NCBI GenBank assembly: GCA_014896295.1
Contig: JADBKR010000007.1
Span: 434,001 to 498,000, forward strand
DNA: 64,000 nt
DNA from: Limnochordaceae bacterium
GTDB lineage: Bacteria > Bacillota > Limnochordia > Limnochordales > Geochordaceae
Direction: 5' to 3'
Within the stretch, counting starts at the first letter, position 1; every line of letters begins with the position of its first letter. The notes below the pieces were generated by a model, which made no database searches, was not told the DNA's origin, and worked only from the letters and a program-made list of their open reading frames with translations. The translations under genes and the position numbers were made by a program. Of this stretch, positions 1-9,416 are shown in pieces.

Positions 1-146
1 GCCCACGCGATCACGTTACCCTGCTTGTCCGTGATGGTCACCGTCGTATTGTTGAACGTCGACTTGATGTGGGCCACGCCCGACGGGATGTTCTTCCGTT
101 CCCGATGGCGCACCCGCGTCGTCCGGCGCCTCGTTGGCTCCGGCAT
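1..146 (-). CDS. rpsK: 30S ribosomal protein S11 (5' part only)
   Basis: Only the first 48 codons lie in the window; the gene runs off its left edge. The translation contains [18 protein letters not shown], the typical S11 start of the beta domain, about 20 residues after the ATG at 144-146. S11 sits on the small-subunit platform and contacts the 3' end of 16S rRNA near the E site. It follows rpsM by 26 bases on the same strand, as in the alpha operon, with a GGAAGG-type ribosome binding site. rpsD and rpoA would be expected next, outside the window. Confidence 0.93.
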   Translation of the reverse strand, partial: MPEPTRRRTTRVRHRERKNIPSGVAHIKSTFNNTTVTITDKQGNVIAW

Positions 147-172
147 CGCCCGTCACCGCCTTCCTTACGGCC

Positions 173-547
173 TCACGTCTTCTTCCGCTTGACGCCCACC
201 GTCCGCTTCGGCCCTTTGCGGGTCCGCGCGTTGGTGCGCGTGCGCTGCCCCCTCACGGGCAACCCCCGGCGGTGCCGGATCCCGCGGTAGGAGCCAATGT
301 CGATGAGGCGCTTGATGTTGGCCGCTACCTCGCGACGCAGCTCGCCCTCTACCTTGTACTCGTTCTCGATGACCTCCCGCAGGCGGCTGACCTCGTCCTC
401 CGTCAGGTCACGGACCCGCGTGTCCGGGTGAACCTGGGTCTTGACCAGGATGGCCCGGGCGCTCGAGCGCCCGATGCCGTAGATGTAGGTGAGGGCAACC
501 TCCACTCGCTTGTCGCGGGGCAGGTCCACTCCCGCAATGCGTGCCAT
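173..547 (-). CDS. rpsM: 30S ribosomal protein S13
   Basis: This 124-residue protein starts with [14 protein letters not shown], the standard S13 N-terminus, so I start it at 545-547 although the frame is open further upstream. YGIGRSSA (about 23-30) belongs to the helix-two-turn-helix fold. [15 protein letters not shown] (about 94-108) and the basic tail ending KRKKT are the rRNA and P-site tRNA contacts. S13 sits in the head of the small subunit and forms inter-subunit bridges. The gene lies between rpmJ and rpsK, the usual order. Confidence 0.96.
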   Translation of the reverse strand: MARIAGVDLPRDKRVEVALTYIYGIGRSSARAILVKTQVHPDTRVRDLTEDEVSRLREVIENEYKVEGELRREVAANIKRLIDIGSYRGIRHRRGLPVRGQRTRTNARTRKGPKRTVGVKRKKT

Positions 548-613
548 CTCTTCACCACTCCCCCGCTTCACCGACCGGGGCCGCGGCAGCGGCCACCAGC
601 TCGCGGCAGATCG

Positions 614-727
614 TTAGCCTTGCCGCTGCTTGTGCTTCGGATTCTCGCAGATCACCATGACGCGGCCGTGCCGGCGGATGATCTTGCACTTCTCGCATAT
701 CCGTTTGACGGATGGTCGCACTTTCAT
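614..727 (-). CDS. rpmJ: 50S ribosomal protein L36
   Basis: This is a 37-codon gene ([19 protein letters not shown] at the start, ending KHKQRQG). The Cys-x2-Cys, Cys and His ligands of the L36 zinc ribbon are all present, so this is the zinc-binding form. L36 binds 23S rRNA near the peptidyl transferase region. It lies between infA and rpsM, the conserved position in Bacillota. Confidence 0.95.
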   Translation of the reverse strand: MKVRPSVKRICEKCKIIRRHGRVMVICENPKHKQRQG

Positions 728-826
728 GGATTATACCGGACCTTTCTGCGAAAAATACATCTCCCGTTTCCCGGCGCACGCGCGCCCGCTCACGCCCTGG
801 TGAGGCCGGCAGGCCCACGATGCCGC

Positions 827-1045
827 CTACCGCTTGCGGTAGACGATACGGCCCCGGGTCAGGTCATAGGGGGAGAGCTGCACCGTCACCCGGTCGCCGG
901 GCAGGATACGGATGAAGTTCATCCGCATCTTGCCCGAGATGTGCGCCAGCACCCTGTGGCCGTTTTCCAGTTCCACCCGGAACATGGCGTTGGGCAAGGG
1001 CTCGATGACCGTACCCTCCACCTCTATGACGTCCTGCCTGCCCAT
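827..1045 (-). CDS. infA: Translation initiation factor IF-1
   Basis: This 72-residue single S1/OB-fold protein reads [20 protein letters not shown] at the start and ends GRIVYRKR, which is full length for IF-1. The motif [20 protein letters not shown] is the conserved rRNA-binding strand region. IF-1 occupies the A site during initiation and helps IF-2 and IF-3. The gene sits between the KOW-protein gene and rpmJ, as in many Bacillota spc/alpha regions. Confidence 0.97.
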   Translation of the reverse strand: MGRQDVIEVEGTVIEPLPNAMFRVELENGHRVLAHISGKMRMNFIRILPGDRVTVQLSPYDLTRGRIVYRKR

Positions 1046-1061
1046 AGCCTCATCCTTTCGA

Positions 1062-1370
1062 TCAACCGGCCCCGTTGAGCTCCGCCAGCAGCGCCTTGAG
1101 CGCCGCGGCCAGCTCGCCGTCGGTCACGGCCTGCTGATTGGCAAGCCGGGCGGACACGCCCTCCGCCACCCGGTCGTGCAGCCAGAGGTGGCGGGGGTTC
1201 TTGGCCTTCGCCCTTGCCTGCGGCCGGTGTTCGCCGTCCGCCACGAGCACCCACCCGTCCGGCCGGACGCCCACCACCAGGTAGGCATGGCCCGTGTCCC
1301 TGCCCGCACGGGATGTCACCAGCTGCCCGAGCCGCGGGCGACGTGACTGCGATGCCCTCGCCTCATCCAT
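1062..1370 (-). CDS. KOW-domain (L14e-like) RNA-binding protein
   Basis: This is a 102-residue protein. [20 protein letters not shown] (about 13-32) resembles the KOW/L14e-type fold found in a small protein often encoded between map and infA in Bacillota. The segment [16 protein letters not shown] also fits that family, whose members pair a KOW motif with an RHL-type basic patch. The exact role is unknown; an rRNA- or ribosome-associated function is inferred from position and fold. It starts 6 bases after the map stop and ends 16 bases before infA, so it is translated from the same mRNA. Confidence 0.72.
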   Translation of the reverse strand: MDEARASQSRRPRLGQLVTSRAGRDTGHAYLVVGVRPDGWVLVADGEHRPQARAKAKNPRHLWLHDRVAEGVSARLANQQAVTDGELAAALKALLAELNGAG

Positions 1371-1376
1371 CGCCGC

Positions 1377-2122
1377 TCACGCCAGCGTCAGGATCACCGG
1401 CCCGTCCTCCGAGATCGCCACCGTGTGCTCGAAGTGGGCCGAACGGCTGCCGTCTACCGTGACCGCCGTCCAGTGGTCCTCCAGGATTGTAACATCCGGA
1501 GCGCCCGCGTTCACCATGGGCTCGATGGCAATGGTCATGCCCCGCAACAGGCGCGGCCCCCGCCCCGGCACCCCGAAGTTGGGCACCTGCGGATCTTCGT
1601 GCATCTGCCGCCCGATCCCGTGTCCCACGAAGTCGCGCACCACGGAGAACCCGGCCTCTTCCACCACCCGCTGGACGGCGTGCCCGATGTCCGAGATCCG
1701 GTTGCCCTCCCGGGCCATCGCGATCCCGGCCTCCAGGGCCCTTTCGGTCACCTCCAGCAGCCGGCGCGTCCGGGGGTCGACCTCGCCCACCGCGAAGGTA
1801 CGGGCGGCATCGCCGTGAAAACCGTCCAGCAGCACCCCCACGTCCACGGAGACGATGTCCCCCTCCTCGAGCCGCCGCCCGGACGGGATGCCGTGGACGA
1901 CCTCCTCGTTGACGGACGTGCAGATACTCGCGGGGTACCCCCGGTACCCCTTGAAGGAGGGCTCGCCCCCGGCCGCCCGGATGAACTCCTCCGCGAAACG
2001 ATCGAGCTCCCCGTGGTGACCCCGGGCCGCACCCGCTTTTCGATCTCCAGAAGCACCCGGGCTACCACCCGTCCTGCCTCCCGCATGCGCCGGAGCTCGT
2101 CGGGGCGCTTGATCACGATCAT
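1377..2122 (-). CDS. map: Methionine aminopeptidase type I, frameshifted in this sequence
   Basis: The gene product removes the initiator Met from nascent proteins. The N-terminal part (MIVIKRPDELRRMREAGRVV through RPGVTTG) is in one frame. The rest, from ELDRFAEEFIRAAGG onward, is in the next frame. The two fit together if one C is restored in the C run at 2009-2012 (four present, five needed). Downstream all metal ligands are recognisable: DVGVLLDGFHGD (two Asp), GHGIG (His), AIEPM (Glu) and SAHFEHT (Glu). Joined length is about 248 residues, normal for type I. It lies between adk and the KOW gene, the standard place. The enzyme is normally essential, so an assembly indel is more likely than a real loss. 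Confidence 0.9.
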
Positions 2123-2137
2123 CGGGTCAGGCCTCGC

Positions 2138-2845
2138 TCACCTGCGCGCCTCACGTGCGCCGGGCGGCGTGAGCGTCGACGGCACCAGGTTGCGGGCGCG
2201 CAGGGCAGCGAGGACCGCCTCGAAGACCGCCTCGACCGGGCCGACGCCGGGCACCCGCACGAGCACTCCTCGCCCGGCATAGTAATCCACCAGCGGCCGG
2301 GTGCTCTCTTGATATACCTGCAGCCTCTGGCGCACGACCTCCTCCGAGTCGTCGGCCCTCTGCGACAGCCTCCCACCGCACTCGGGGCAGACGTCCGCCA
2401 CGCGCCCCGACGCGTCCACGGGCTCTCCCGCCCCGAAGGTGGCGCCGCACCGGGAACAGACTCTGCGGCTGGTGATCCGGCGGACGGCCTCTTGCTCGGG
2501 CACCTCGAGGTCGATGACCGCGTCCAACCGGGTGCCCATGCGGGCCAGGGCTTCGTCGAGCTGCTTGGCCTGGGCCAGGTTGCGCGGAAAGCCGTCGAGA
2601 ATGAACCCCATCCGGCAGTCCGCCGACTCCAGCCTCTCCCGCACGATGCCGACCGTGATCTCGTCGGGGACCAGCTCGCCCTTCTCCATGTACGCCTTGG
2701 CGGCCTTGCCCAGCTCGGTGCCCGTCTGCACCGCCTGCCGGAAGATCGCACCCGTGGAGACGTGGGGGACCCCCAGCACCTCTCCCAACCGCTCAGCCTG
2801 CGTGCCCTTGCCTGCTCCCGGCAGGCCCAGCATCACTGCCCGCAT
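2138..2845 (-). CDS. adk: Adenylate kinase, zinc-containing LID type
   Basis: The enzyme converts ATP plus AMP to two ADP in the cytoplasm. The P-loop GLPGAGKGT is at residues 7-15 and DGFPRN at 84-89. The long LID domain has four Cys (130, 133, 153, 156), the structural zinc site seen in Gram-positive enzymes. It has 235 residues, about 15 to 20 more than B. subtilis Adk, the excess being a C-terminal tail. The usual GPPGAGKGT P-loop reads GLPGAGKGT here, a mild change. It lies between secY and map in the spc operon, 52 bases after secY. Confidence 0.96.
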   Translation of the reverse strand: MRAVMLGLPGAGKGTQAERLGEVLGVPHVSTGAIFRQAVQTGTELGKAAKAYMEKGELVPDEITVGIVRERLESADCRMGFILDGFPRNLAQAKQLDEALARMGTRLDAVIDLEVPEQEAVRRITSRRVCSRCGATFGAGEPVDASGRVADVCPECGGRLSQRADDSEEVVRQRLQVYQESTRPLVDYYAGRGVLVRVPGVGPVEAVFEAVLAALRARNLVPSTLTPPGAREARR

Positions 2846-2897
2846 TTGCCTCGCTACCGCTCCCGTACCCGTAGATTGCGGTCCGGCGCCGTCTCCC

Positions 2898-4166
2898 TCA
2901 GCGGATGAAGCCCTCGTACTGGCGCATCAGCAGGTGCGCCTCGATCTGCTTGAGGGTGTCCAGCGCCACACCGACGACGATCAGCAACCCCGTGCCCCCG
3001 ATGGTGATGAACGACCGGGGGATGTGGGTCACGCCCGCCAGCACATAGGGCACGATCGCGATGAACGCCAGGAAGAGCGCGCCGACCAGCGTGATCCGCG
3101 TCAGCACCCGGTCCAGGTACTCTGCCGTCGGCTGCCCGGGCCGGATGCCGGGGATGAAGCCCCCGTACTTTTTCATGTTGTCTGCGACGTCTCGTGGGTT
3201 GAAGGTAACCGCCGTGTAAAAGTACGTGAAGAAGATCACCAGGATCGCGTACAGGCTGTTGTAGAGCGTGGTCCCGTATCCCAGGAACCGGTCGATGACC
3301 GACGCCGCAGGGATGAACTGTGCGATGGTCAACGGGAAGGTGAGCACGGATGCGGCGAAGATGATGGGGATGACCCCCGCCTGGTTGACCCGCATGGGGA
3401 TGTGCGTGCTCTGCCCGCCGTACATCCGCCGGCCCACCACCCGCTTGGCGTACTGGACCGGGATCCGCCGCTGCCCCTCCTGCATGAGAACGATGGCGGC
3501 AATCAGGGCGACCGCCAGGATGGCGAAGACGATCAGGCTGAGGATGCTGATGCCGCCCTCGCCCACTGCCCGGATGACCCCGATGGCGCCGGAGGGCAGC
3601 CGGGCCACGATGCCCGCGAAGATGATGAGGGATATCCCGTTGCCGATGCCGTTCTCCGAGATCTTCTCGCCGAGCCACATCAGCAGCACCGTGCCGGCCG
3701 TGAGGGTCGTCACGATCAGCACCATGCTGAAGAGGCTCGAGTCCCTGAGCACGTTGTACGCTCTGGCCAACGACACGGTGCCGATGGCCTGGATGACCGC
3801 CAGCAGCACCGTCCCGTAGCGGGTGTACTGGGCCAGCTGTTTACGGCCCTCCACACCCTCCTTGGCCATCTCCTCCAGCTTGGGGATGACCACCGTGAGC
3901 AGCTGTACGATGATCGACGCCGTGATGTACGGCGTCACGCTCATCGCGAAGATGGAAAAGTTGCTGAAGGCGCCGCCGGCAAACAGGTCCAGGAAGCTGA
4001 AGATGTTGGTCTCGCCCGTGCGAAACCGCTCCGCGAGCGCTGCTGCGTCCACCCCGGGAACCGGGATGTAGGAACCCACCCGGAAGATCGCCAGCATCGC
4101 GACGGTGTACAGGAGCTTGTTGCGCAAGTCCTCGATGCGGACCGCGTTGCGCAGCGCCTCGATCAT
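2898..4166 (-). CDS. secY: Preprotein translocase subunit SecY
   Basis: This 422-residue polytopic protein forms the channel of the Sec translocon in the cytoplasmic membrane. The start ([21 protein letters not shown]), the plug-region sequence [13 protein letters not shown] and the loop [14 protein letters not shown] are typical SecY signatures, and ten membrane segments can be traced. It overlaps rplO by four bases (ATGA type), so translation is coupled to ribosomal protein L15. Its partner SecE is encoded at 30324-30584. Confidence 0.97.
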   Translation of the reverse strand: MIEALRNAVRIEDLRNKLLYTVAMLAIFRVGSYIPVPGVDAAALAERFRTGETNIFSFLDLFAGGAFSNFSIFAMSVTPYITASIIVQLLTVVIPKLEEMAKEGVEGRKQLAQYTRYGTVLLAVIQAIGTVSLARAYNVLRDSSLFSMVLIVTTLTAGTVLLMWLGEKISENGIGNGISLIIFAGIVARLPSGAIGVIRAVGEGGISILSLIVFAILAVALIAAIVLMQEGQRRIPVQYAKRVVGRRMYGGQSTHIPMRVNQAGVIPIIFAASVLTFPLTIAQFIPAASVIDRFLGYGTTLYNSLYAILVIFFTYFYTAVTFNPRDVADNMKKYGGFIPGIRPGQPTAEYLDRVLTRITLVGALFLAFIAIVPYVLAGVTHIPRSFITIGGTGLLIVVGVALDTLKQIEAHLLMRQYEGFIR

Positions 4167-4630
4167 CGCTCGATCACCTCGACGGTGCCGCCCGCGGCCT
4201 GGATCTTCTCCACGGCCTGCCGGGAGAAACGGTGCGCCTTGACCACCAGCGGCCGGTCGAGCTCACCGTCGCCCAGCACCTTGACCCCGTCGCGGAGATC
4301 TCGCACGAGCCTCCTCTCCACCAGGCTCTCCGGGGTGACCGTCGAGCCTGCGGCGAACGCTCTCGCCAGGTCTCCGACGTTGACGTACGCCCACTCCGTC
4401 TTGAAGGGCGCATTGGAGAACCGGCGAAACTTCGGCAAGCGGCGATGCAGCGGCGTCTGCCCGCCCTCGAAGCCAGGCCCCTTACCGCCCCCGGACCTCG
4501 CAAGCTGGCCCTTGTGCCCACGGGTCGACGTTTTACCGTGGCCGGAGCCGATCCCTCGCCCTACTCGCTTGGGAGGGCGCCGAGCGCCCTTCGGCGGCCG
4601 GATGTCATGAAGCTTCACGACGTCACGCAC
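4163..4630 (-). CDS. rplO: 50S ribosomal protein L15
   Basis: The protein has 155 residues. [20 protein letters not shown] and the glycine/basic stretch [19 protein letters not shown] are the diagnostic L15 N-terminus that threads into 23S rRNA. The C-terminal globular part ends [12 protein letters not shown]. The start at 4630 lies inside the end of rpmD (8-base overlap) and the stop overlaps the secY start. L15 is needed late in large-subunit assembly. Confidence 0.95.
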   Translation of the reverse strand: MRDVVKLHDIRPPKGARRPPKRVGRGIGSGHGKTSTRGHKGQLARSGGGKGPGFEGGQTPLHRRLPKFRRFSNAPFKTEWAYVNVGDLARAFAAGSTVTPESLVERRLVRDLRDGVKVLGDGELDRPLVVKAHRFSRQAVEKIQAAGGTVEVIER

Positions 4631-4865
4631 CTGCCTTCTCTGGCCGCGCCGCTGGCCCGGCCGTTTCCGGCGTCTCGGGGGCCTCGACCGGCTCCACGCT
4701 CACCAGGTGCTGCACCTTGCGGACCATCCCGCGCATCACCGGGTCGTCGGCCACCACCACGCTCTGGCCGAGCCGACGCAACCCCATGCTCTCGAGGGTG
4801 CGGCGCTGGTCCGACGGATGCCCGATGGCGCTCTTCCGGTAGGTGACCCTCAGCTGTCCGGGCAT
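4623..4865 (-). CDS. rpmD: 50S ribosomal protein L30 with C-terminal extension
   Basis: Residues 1-58 ([20 protein letters not shown] and the [10 protein letters not shown] motif) make a complete L30, which in most bacteria ends at about 60 residues. Here 22 more residues rich in Pro, Glu and Ala follow, making 80. The tail is probably disordered. The start abuts the rpsE stop (ATG at 4863-4865, stop at 4866) and the stop lies inside rplO, so translation is tightly coupled. Confidence 0.93.
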   Translation of the reverse strand: MPGQLRVTYRKSAIGHPSDQRRTLESMGLRRLGQSVVVADDPVMRGMVRKVQHLVSVEPVEAPETPETAGPAARPEKAGA

Positions 4866-5384
4866 TTAGGCTGTCAACTCCTCGACGCTCTTGCCGCGCA
4901 CGGCGGCCACTTCCTCGGGCCGGCGCAGGCTCTTCAGGGCGTTCAAGCACGCCTGCACCACGTTGACCGGGTTGCGGGAGCCGAAGGACTTGCTGAGGAT
5001 GTCGCGCACGCCCGCCAGCTCCACGACCGCCCGCACGGGCCCCCCGGCGATGACGCCGGTGCCCGGCGACGCCGGCTTCAACAGCACGGTCGACGCGCCG
5101 AAGGAGAACGTCACCTCGTGGGGGATGGTCCCCTCGTGCAGCGGTACCTCCACGAGGTGCTTCTTCCCGTCCTCCACCGCCTTGCGGATCGCCTCGGCGA
5201 CCTCCTTGGCCTTGCCCATGCCCACGCCGACGCGCCCTTTTCGGTCGCCTACCACGACCAGCACCGAAAAGCTGCGCGACTTGCCACCCTTGACCGTCTT
5301 GGAGACCGGGTTGATGGAGACGACCCGCTCCTCGAACTCCCCCGCACCATCGCCCCGGCCGTGTCGAGGACCCTGTCCGGCCAC
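4866..5384 (-). CDS. rpsE: 30S ribosomal protein S5
   Basis: The protein has 172 residues. [20 protein letters not shown] opens the double-stranded-RNA-binding-like domain and [20 protein letters not shown] follows. The C-terminal domain contains [21 protein letters not shown]5 is a small-subunit protein involved in mRNA entry and decoding fidelity. Order rplR-rpsE-rpmD-rplO-secY is canonical for the spc operon. Confidence 0.96.
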   Translation of the reverse strand: MAGQGPRHGRGDGAGEFEERVVSINPVSKTVKGGKSRSFSVLVVVGDRKGRVGVGMGKAKEVAEAIRKAVEDGKKHLVEVPLHEGTIPHEVTFSFGASTVLLKPASPGTGVIAGGPVRAVVELAGVRDILSKSFGSRNPVNVVQACLNALKSLRRPEEVAAVRGKSVEELTA

Positions 5385-5410
5385 CTGCTGCCGACCTCCC
5401 TACGACTCCG

Positions 5411-5776
5411 CTAAAACTCCAGGCCGCCCTCGCGAGCGCCCTCGGCTACGGCCGCCACCCGGCCGTGATACAGATGCCCGCCGCGGTCGAAGACCACCCG
5501 CTGGATGCCCTTCTCGACGGCCCGCCGCGCCAGCTCGAGGCCGACCGCTTTGGCCGCCTCCTTGTTGCCGGTGCCCTTCAGCCGCCCCCGGAGCTCGGGA
5601 TCCAGCGTCGAGACGAAGACCAGGGTATGGCCCTTCGTGTCGTCGATGATCTGCGCGTACATATGCTTCAGGCTGCGATGAACGGCCAGCCGGGGCCGCT
5701 CCGGGGTCCCGCTGACCTTCTTGCGCACCCTGAAATGCCGCCGTTCGAGCGCTTCTCTGCGGCTCCTCTCGGCCAT
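5411..5776 (-). CDS. rplR: 50S ribosomal protein L18
   Basis: The protein has 121 residues. [28 protein letters not shown] and the end motif [19 protein letters not shown] are diagnostic for L18, which with L5 binds 5S rRNA in the central protuberance. It lies 6 bases after rplF and 26 bases before rpsE. Confidence 0.96.
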   Translation of the reverse strand: MAERSRREALERRHFRVRKKVSGTPERPRLAVHRSLKHMYAQIIDDTKGHTLVFVSTLDPELRGRLKGTGNKEAAKAVGLELARRAVEKGIQRVVFDRGGHLYHGRVAAVAEGAREGGLEF

Positions 5777-5782
5777 GACCCC

Positions 5783-6328
5783 TCAGCGCGCCACCTTCCC
5801 GGCCTTGCCGGCCTTGCGGCGAATCCGCTCGCCTTCGTACGCGATACCCTTGCCCAGGTAAGGCTCGGCCGGCCGCACCCGGCGGATCCGCGCCGCCATC
5901 TCGCCGACGGCGGCCTTGTCGATACCCCGCACCACGATCCGGGTCGGCGCGGGCACCTCCAGCTCCACCCCCGGCAGCGGCTCGACCTCGACCGGATGGG
6001 AGAAGCCCACCGTGAGCACGACCTTGTTGCCCTGCTTGGCCGCGCGGTACCCCACGCCCCGGAGCTCGAGCACCTTCTGATAGCCCTGGGTGACGCCCGT
6101 GACCATGTTGGCGATCACCGCCCGGGTCAGCCCGTGCAAAGCGCGATAAAACTTCTGGTCCGACGTGCGCTTCACCACTACCGCCCCGTCGGCCTTCTCG
6201 ACCTGGATGCCCTCATGGATGGGAAAGCGCAACTCGCCCTTCGGACCCTTGACCCGTACCGTCGGGCCGTCCACCGCCACATCCACGCCCGCCGGGACCT
6301 TGACCGGCATGCGCCCTATCCGTGACAT
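5783..6328 (-). CDS. rplF: 50S ribosomal protein L6
   Basis: The frame is open upstream, but [17 protein letters not shown] is the conserved L6 start, so I place the ATG at 6326-6328. It is preceded by CAGGAG. The 181 residues hold two L6 repeats and end with [20 protein letters not shown], the conserved C-terminus that binds 23S rRNA helix 97 near the factor-binding site. Confidence 0.95.
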   Translation of the reverse strand: MSRIGRMPVKVPAGVDVAVDGPTVRVKGPKGELRFPIHEGIQVEKADGAVVVKRTSDQKFYRALHGLTRAVIANMVTGVTQGYQKVLELRGVGYRAAKQGNKVVLTVGFSHPVEVEPLPGVELEVPAPTRIVVRGIDKAAVGEMAARIRRVRPAEPYLGKGIAYEGERIRRKAGKAGKVAR

Positions 6329-6374
6329 CTCCTGCAGCCCTTCCCCTCGCCGGCCCTCGGGCCGTTCTCCGCTC

Positions 6375-6776
6375 TCACCAGACGGTGCAGAGGACCTCGC
6401 CGCCCACGCCCGAGCGCCGCGCATCCTTTTCGGTCATCACGCCACGAGGGGTGGTAACGATCGCGATCCCCAGGCCTCCCATGACCCGAGGCAACCGGGC
6501 CTTGCCCGCGTACACCCTGCGCCCCGGCGTGGAGATGCGCCGGACGCCCGTGATGGCCGGCCGCCGGTCGGGGCCGTACTTCAGCGAGATGCGCAGCACC
6601 CTGTCGGGCCGGTCCTCGTTGACCAGCTTGTAGTCCCGGATGTACCCTTGCTCCTTGAGCACCCGGGCGATCTCGATCTTCAGCTTGGAGGCCGGGATGT
6701 CCACGGTCTCGTGGCCTGCCCGGGCCGCGTTGCGAAGTCGCGTCAACATGTCCGCGATGGGGTCGGTCATGCCCAC
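6375..6776 (-). CDS. rpsH: 30S ribosomal protein S8
   Basis: The protein has 133 residues. [20 protein letters not shown] at the N-terminus and [21 protein letters not shown] at the C-terminus are typical S8. It is a primary 16S rRNA binder that nucleates the central domain. In enteric bacteria S8 represses the spc operon; whether it does so here cannot be judged from the sequence. Confidence 0.96.
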   Translation of the reverse strand: MGMTDPIADMLTRLRNAARAGHETVDIPASKLKIEIARVLKEQGYIRDYKLVNEDRPDRVLRISLKYGPDRRPAITGVRRISTPGRRVYAGKARLPRVMGGLGIAIVTTPRGVMTEKDARRSGVGGEVLCTVW

Positions 6777-6819
6777 GGCGCTATGGCCCCTCTCTCTCCC
6801 CGAAAGCTCCCTGCGGCGC

Positions 6820-7005
6820 TCACCAGCTGGCCTTCTGAATGCCCGGGATCAGGCCACGGTGGGCCAGCGTCCGGAAGCAGATCCGGCACATCTGGAACCG
6901 CCGCATGTAGCCCCGCGGTCGCCCACAGATTTTACAGCGTCGCACGACCCGGGTCGAAAACTTGGGCGGCCGGTTGGCCTTGGCGATCATCGACTTCTTT
7001 GCCAA
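6820..7005 (-). CDS. rpsN: 30S ribosomal protein S14, zinc type (type Z)
   Basis: This is the short 61-residue S14. Cys 24, 27, 40 and 43 form the zinc knuckle and the protein ends [13 protein letters not shown], characteristic of the zinc-dependent form used by Bacillota. Many relatives carry a second, zinc-free S14 elsewhere for zinc starvation; none is in this window. It lies between rplE and rpsH, the usual position. Confidence 0.96.
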   Translation of the reverse strand: MAKKSMIAKANRPPKFSTRVVRRCKICGRPRGYMRRFQMCRICFRTLAHRGLIPGIQKASW

Positions 7006-7032
7006 TGGTCAGAACCTCCCACGAAAGGCGCC

Positions 7033-7581
7033 TCACCCCGAGGTCCGAAAAGGCATCCCCATCAGCCGCAAGAGCTCCATGGCCTCTTCGTCGGTCCGGG
7101 CGGTGGTGCCGATAGTCACGTCCAACCCGCGGATGCGGTCGACCTTGTCGTACCGGATCTCAGGGAAGATGACCTGTTCCCGGATCCCGAGGCTGTAATT
7201 GCCGCGCCCGTCGAAGCTGTCCGGCGACACGCCCCGGAAGTCCCGGATGCGGGGGAGCGCCACGTTGATGAGCTTGTCGAGGAAGTGGTACATCCGGTCG
7301 CCCCGCAGCGTCACCTTGCACCCGATGGGCATCCCCTTGCGGATCTTGAAGTTGGCGATGCTCTTCTTGGCGCGGGTCACCAGCGGCTTCTGCCCGCTGA
7401 TGGCGGTCAGGTCGCCCACCGCCGCGTCGAGCTGCTTGGGATCCTGTACCGCCTCGCCGACGCCCATGTTGAGGACCACTTTGGTGACGCGAGGCACCTG
7501 CATCACGTTCTGATAGCCGAACCGCTGCATCATCGCCGGGACCACCTCCCGGCGGTAGCGGTCCCTCAATCGGGCTTCCAC
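7033..7581 (-). CDS. rplE: 50S ribosomal protein L5
   Basis: The protein has 182 residues with [46 protein letters not shown] and [13 protein letters not shown], all standard L5 signatures. L5 binds 5S rRNA and contacts P-site tRNA in the central protuberance. It is 56 bases downstream of rplX, a slightly wider gap than elsewhere in this cluster. Confidence 0.96.
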   Translation of the reverse strand: MEARLRDRYRREVVPAMMQRFGYQNVMQVPRVTKVVLNMGVGEAVQDPKQLDAAVGDLTAISGQKPLVTRAKKSIANFKIRKGMPIGCKVTLRGDRMYHFLDKLINVALPRIRDFRGVSPDSFDGRGNYSLGIREQVIFPEIRYDKVDRIRGLDVTIGTTARTDEEAMELLRLMGMPFRTSG

Positions 7582-7637
7582 CAGGGCTTGCCTCCCGCTC
7601 CAACGAGCTTCAGGACCTCAAACCGTCCCCGAGCTTC

Positions 7638-7991
7638 TCAATCTATCATCTTCCCGCAGCGCCTGCAAACCCGGGTAAGCTCCCCGTCGGGGGACCGCTT
7701 CCGGATGTAGCGAGTCGGCTTGTCGCAGCTGGGACAGACGAGCATCACCTTCGAGCTGTCGATCGGGCCGGGCTTCTCGACCACGCCCCCCTGCGGGTTG
7801 GTGCGGGTCGGCCGGGTATGGCGCTTCTGGATGTTGACGCCCTCCACGATGACGCGGCCTTCCTTGCGCAGCACCTGCAGCACCTTGCCGCGCTTGCCCG
7901 CGTCATCCCCCCGGATCACCTCGACGAGATCGTCCTTCTTGACGTGCACCTTCACGATGCGGCCTTGCTCCTGGACGGCCGAGCGAGCCAT
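7638..7991 (-). CDS. rplX: 50S ribosomal protein L24
   Basis: The protein has 117 residues. The KOW motif lies at about 22-40 (VEVIRGDDAGKRGKVLQVL) and GVNIQKRHTRPT follows. The C-terminal part carries two CxxC pairs (Cys 86/89 and 109/112), indicating a zinc-ribbon version. L24 is an assembly initiator of the large subunit. Confidence 0.95.
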   Translation of the reverse strand: MARSAVQEQGRIVKVHVKKDDLVEVIRGDDAGKRGKVLQVLRKEGRVIVEGVNIQKRHTRPTRTNPQGGVVEKPGPIDSSKVMLVCPSCDKPTRYIRKRSPDGELTRVCRRCGKMID

Positions 7992-7994
7992 CGC

Positions 7995-8363
7995 CTACAG
8001 CACCTCCGGGGCCAGTGAGAGGATCTTCATGAAGTTCTTCTCCCGGAGCTCCCGCGCCACCGGCCCGAAGATGCGGGTCCCCTTGGGGTTCTCGTCGTCG
8101 GCGAGGATGACCGCCGCGTTCTCGTCGAAGCGGATCTGGCTCCCGTCCGGCCTTCGCACGGGGTCCTTCGTGCGCACGACGACGGCCTTGACCACGTCGT
8201 GCTCCTTGACCATCCCGCCCGGGATGGCCTCCTTCACGCTGCAGACGATGACGTCCCCGACCCCGGCGTAGCGGCGTTTGGAGCCGCCCAGCACCCGGAT
8301 GCACAGGAGCGACTTGGCCCCCGTATTGTCTGCGACGTTGAGGACGCTCTCCTGCTGGATCAT
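7995..8363 (-). CDS. rplN: 50S ribosomal protein L14
   Basis: I start this 122-residue protein at the ATG at 8361-8363, because [19 protein letters not shown] is the invariant L14 start. The frame is open upstream but that part overlaps rpsQ and shows no L14 similarity. The end, [20 protein letters not shown], is typical. L14 forms an inter-subunit bridge. The start overlaps the rpsQ stop by four bases. Confidence 0.96.
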   Translation of the reverse strand: MIQQESVLNVADNTGAKSLLCIRVLGGSKRRYAGVGDVIVCSVKEAIPGGMVKEHDVVKAVVVRTKDPVRRPDGSQIRFDENAAVILADDENPKGTRIFGPVARELREKNFMKILSLAPEVL

Positions 8364-8737
8364 GGCGTCTCCCCGCCCGTTTCCGCCCGTCGCAGGATCT
8401 GGACCACCCGCCACCGCTTCTCCTTGCTCAAAGGCCGGGTCTCCGCGATCAGCACCCGGTCTCCGACCCTGCACTCGCCGTTGGCGTCGTGCGCCTTGAA
8501 CCGGGCGGTCCGCCGCAGCACCTTCCCGAGCAGCGGGTGCCGGAAGAGCCGCTCGACCTCTACGACGACCGTTTTCTGCATCTTGTCGGAAACGACGACG
8601 CCCTCACGCAGCTTGCGCTTGCCGCGTGCCTTGCGGGCCCCGGCCCCCCCAGAGGGCACGCCTGCAGTCACGGGCGCCGATACCCCCGCCGTCTCTTGCC
8701 GGGCCGCCTGGCCCGCCTGGTTGACGTCCTCCATCAT
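8360..8737 (-). CDS. rpsQ: 30S ribosomal protein S17 with N-terminal extension
   Basis: The S17 core ([20 protein letters not shown] to [13 protein letters not shown]) occupies about residues 42-120. Before it lies an extension of about 40 residues rich in Ala, Gly and Gln that ordinary S17 (about 85 residues) lacks. The start is supported by a four-base overlap with the rpmC stop (ATGATG at 8732-8737). S17 binds 16S rRNA in the body of the small subunit. Confidence 0.92.
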   Translation of the reverse strand: MMEDVNQAGQAARQETAGVSAPVTAGVPSGGAGARKARGKRKLREGVVVSDKMQKTVVVEVERLFRHPLLGKVLRRTARFKAHDANGECRVGDRVLIAETRPLSKEKRWRVVQILRRAETGGETP

Positions 8738-8997
8738 TTACCGGTCCGCGCCCCTTCCGGCCGGTTTACCGTCCGGGCGGACTGGCCTCGTCCCCCGAGC
8801 TCCTGCTCGCGCATGACCGTCAGCACCCTGGCGATGTCCCGGCGCACCTGGCGTATCCGCATGGGGTTACCCAGCTGTCCCACCGCTTGCTGGAAGCGGA
8901 GGTTGAACAGCTCCGTCTTCAGCTCGTCGAGTTTGCCCTTCAGGGCTTCCCGGTCAAGATCCCGCAGCTCCCGCGCCTTCACCGACGTGTTCACCAC
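8734..8997 (-). CDS. rpmC: 50S ribosomal protein L29
   Basis: [20 protein letters not shown] and [20 protein letters not shown] are the L29 helical hairpin. A polar tail of about 20 residues extends beyond the usual end. Two starts are possible: ATG at 8995-8997, or GTG at 8980-8982, which matches the common family start. Either way the gene begins inside the 3' end of rplP (44- or 29-base overlap). L29 lies at the exit tunnel and helps dock trigger factor and SRP. Confidence 0.93.
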   Translation of the reverse strand: MVNTSVKARELRDLDREALKGKLDELKTELFNLRFQQAVGQLGNPMRIRQVRRDIARVLTVMREQELGGRGQSARTVNRPEGARTGK

Positions 8998-9409
8998 CCA
9001 AGCCCTCGGCCTTCACGATCCGCGTCTTCACCGGCAACTTGAAGGCCGCCAGCCGCAGCGCCTGCTGGGCAACCTCCTCCGGTACGCCTGCCATTTCGAA
9101 GAGGATCCGCCCCGGCTTGACCACGGCCACCCAGAACTCGGGCGCACCCTTGCCGCTACCCATGCGGGTCTCGGCAGGTTTCTTGGTGACCGGCTTGTCC
9201 GGGAAGATCCGAATCCACAGCTTGCCCCCGCGCTTGACCTGGCGGGTGATGGCGATGCGGGCCGCCTCGATCTGCGTGGCGGTGATCCAGCCGGGCTCGA
9301 GGGCCTGCAGGGCATACTCGCCGGATTGGATCGTGGCTCCCCGGGTGGCAATCCCCTTGGTCCGCCCTCGCTGCACCTTGCGGAACTTCACCCGCTTGGG
9401 CATCAACAT
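8954..9409 (-). CDS. rplP: 50S ribosomal protein L16
   Basis: The start at 9407-9409 gives [19 protein letters not shown], the standard L16 N-terminus; the frame is open upstream but only as a shadow of rpsC. The protein has 151 residues. The motif [20 protein letters not shown] and the core ending [15 protein letters not shown] are typical. A Gly/Ala tail of about 10 residues follows and its coding sequence overlaps rpmC. L16 helps position A-site tRNA. Confidence 0.95.
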   Translation of the reverse strand: MLMPKRVKFRKVQRGRTKGIATRGATIQSGEYALQALEPGWITATQIEAARIAITRQVKRGGKLWIRIFPDKPVTKKPAETRMGSGKGAPEFWVAVVKPGRILFEMAGVPEEVAQQALRLAAFKLPVKTRIVKAEGLGGEHVGEGAGAAGS

Positions 9410-9416
9410 GGCGCGT

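Noticed and set aside
2439-4610. A 723-codon open frame on the plus strand opposite adk, secY and rplO
   Set aside because: It is the antisense shadow of three certain genes and shows no recognisable domain.
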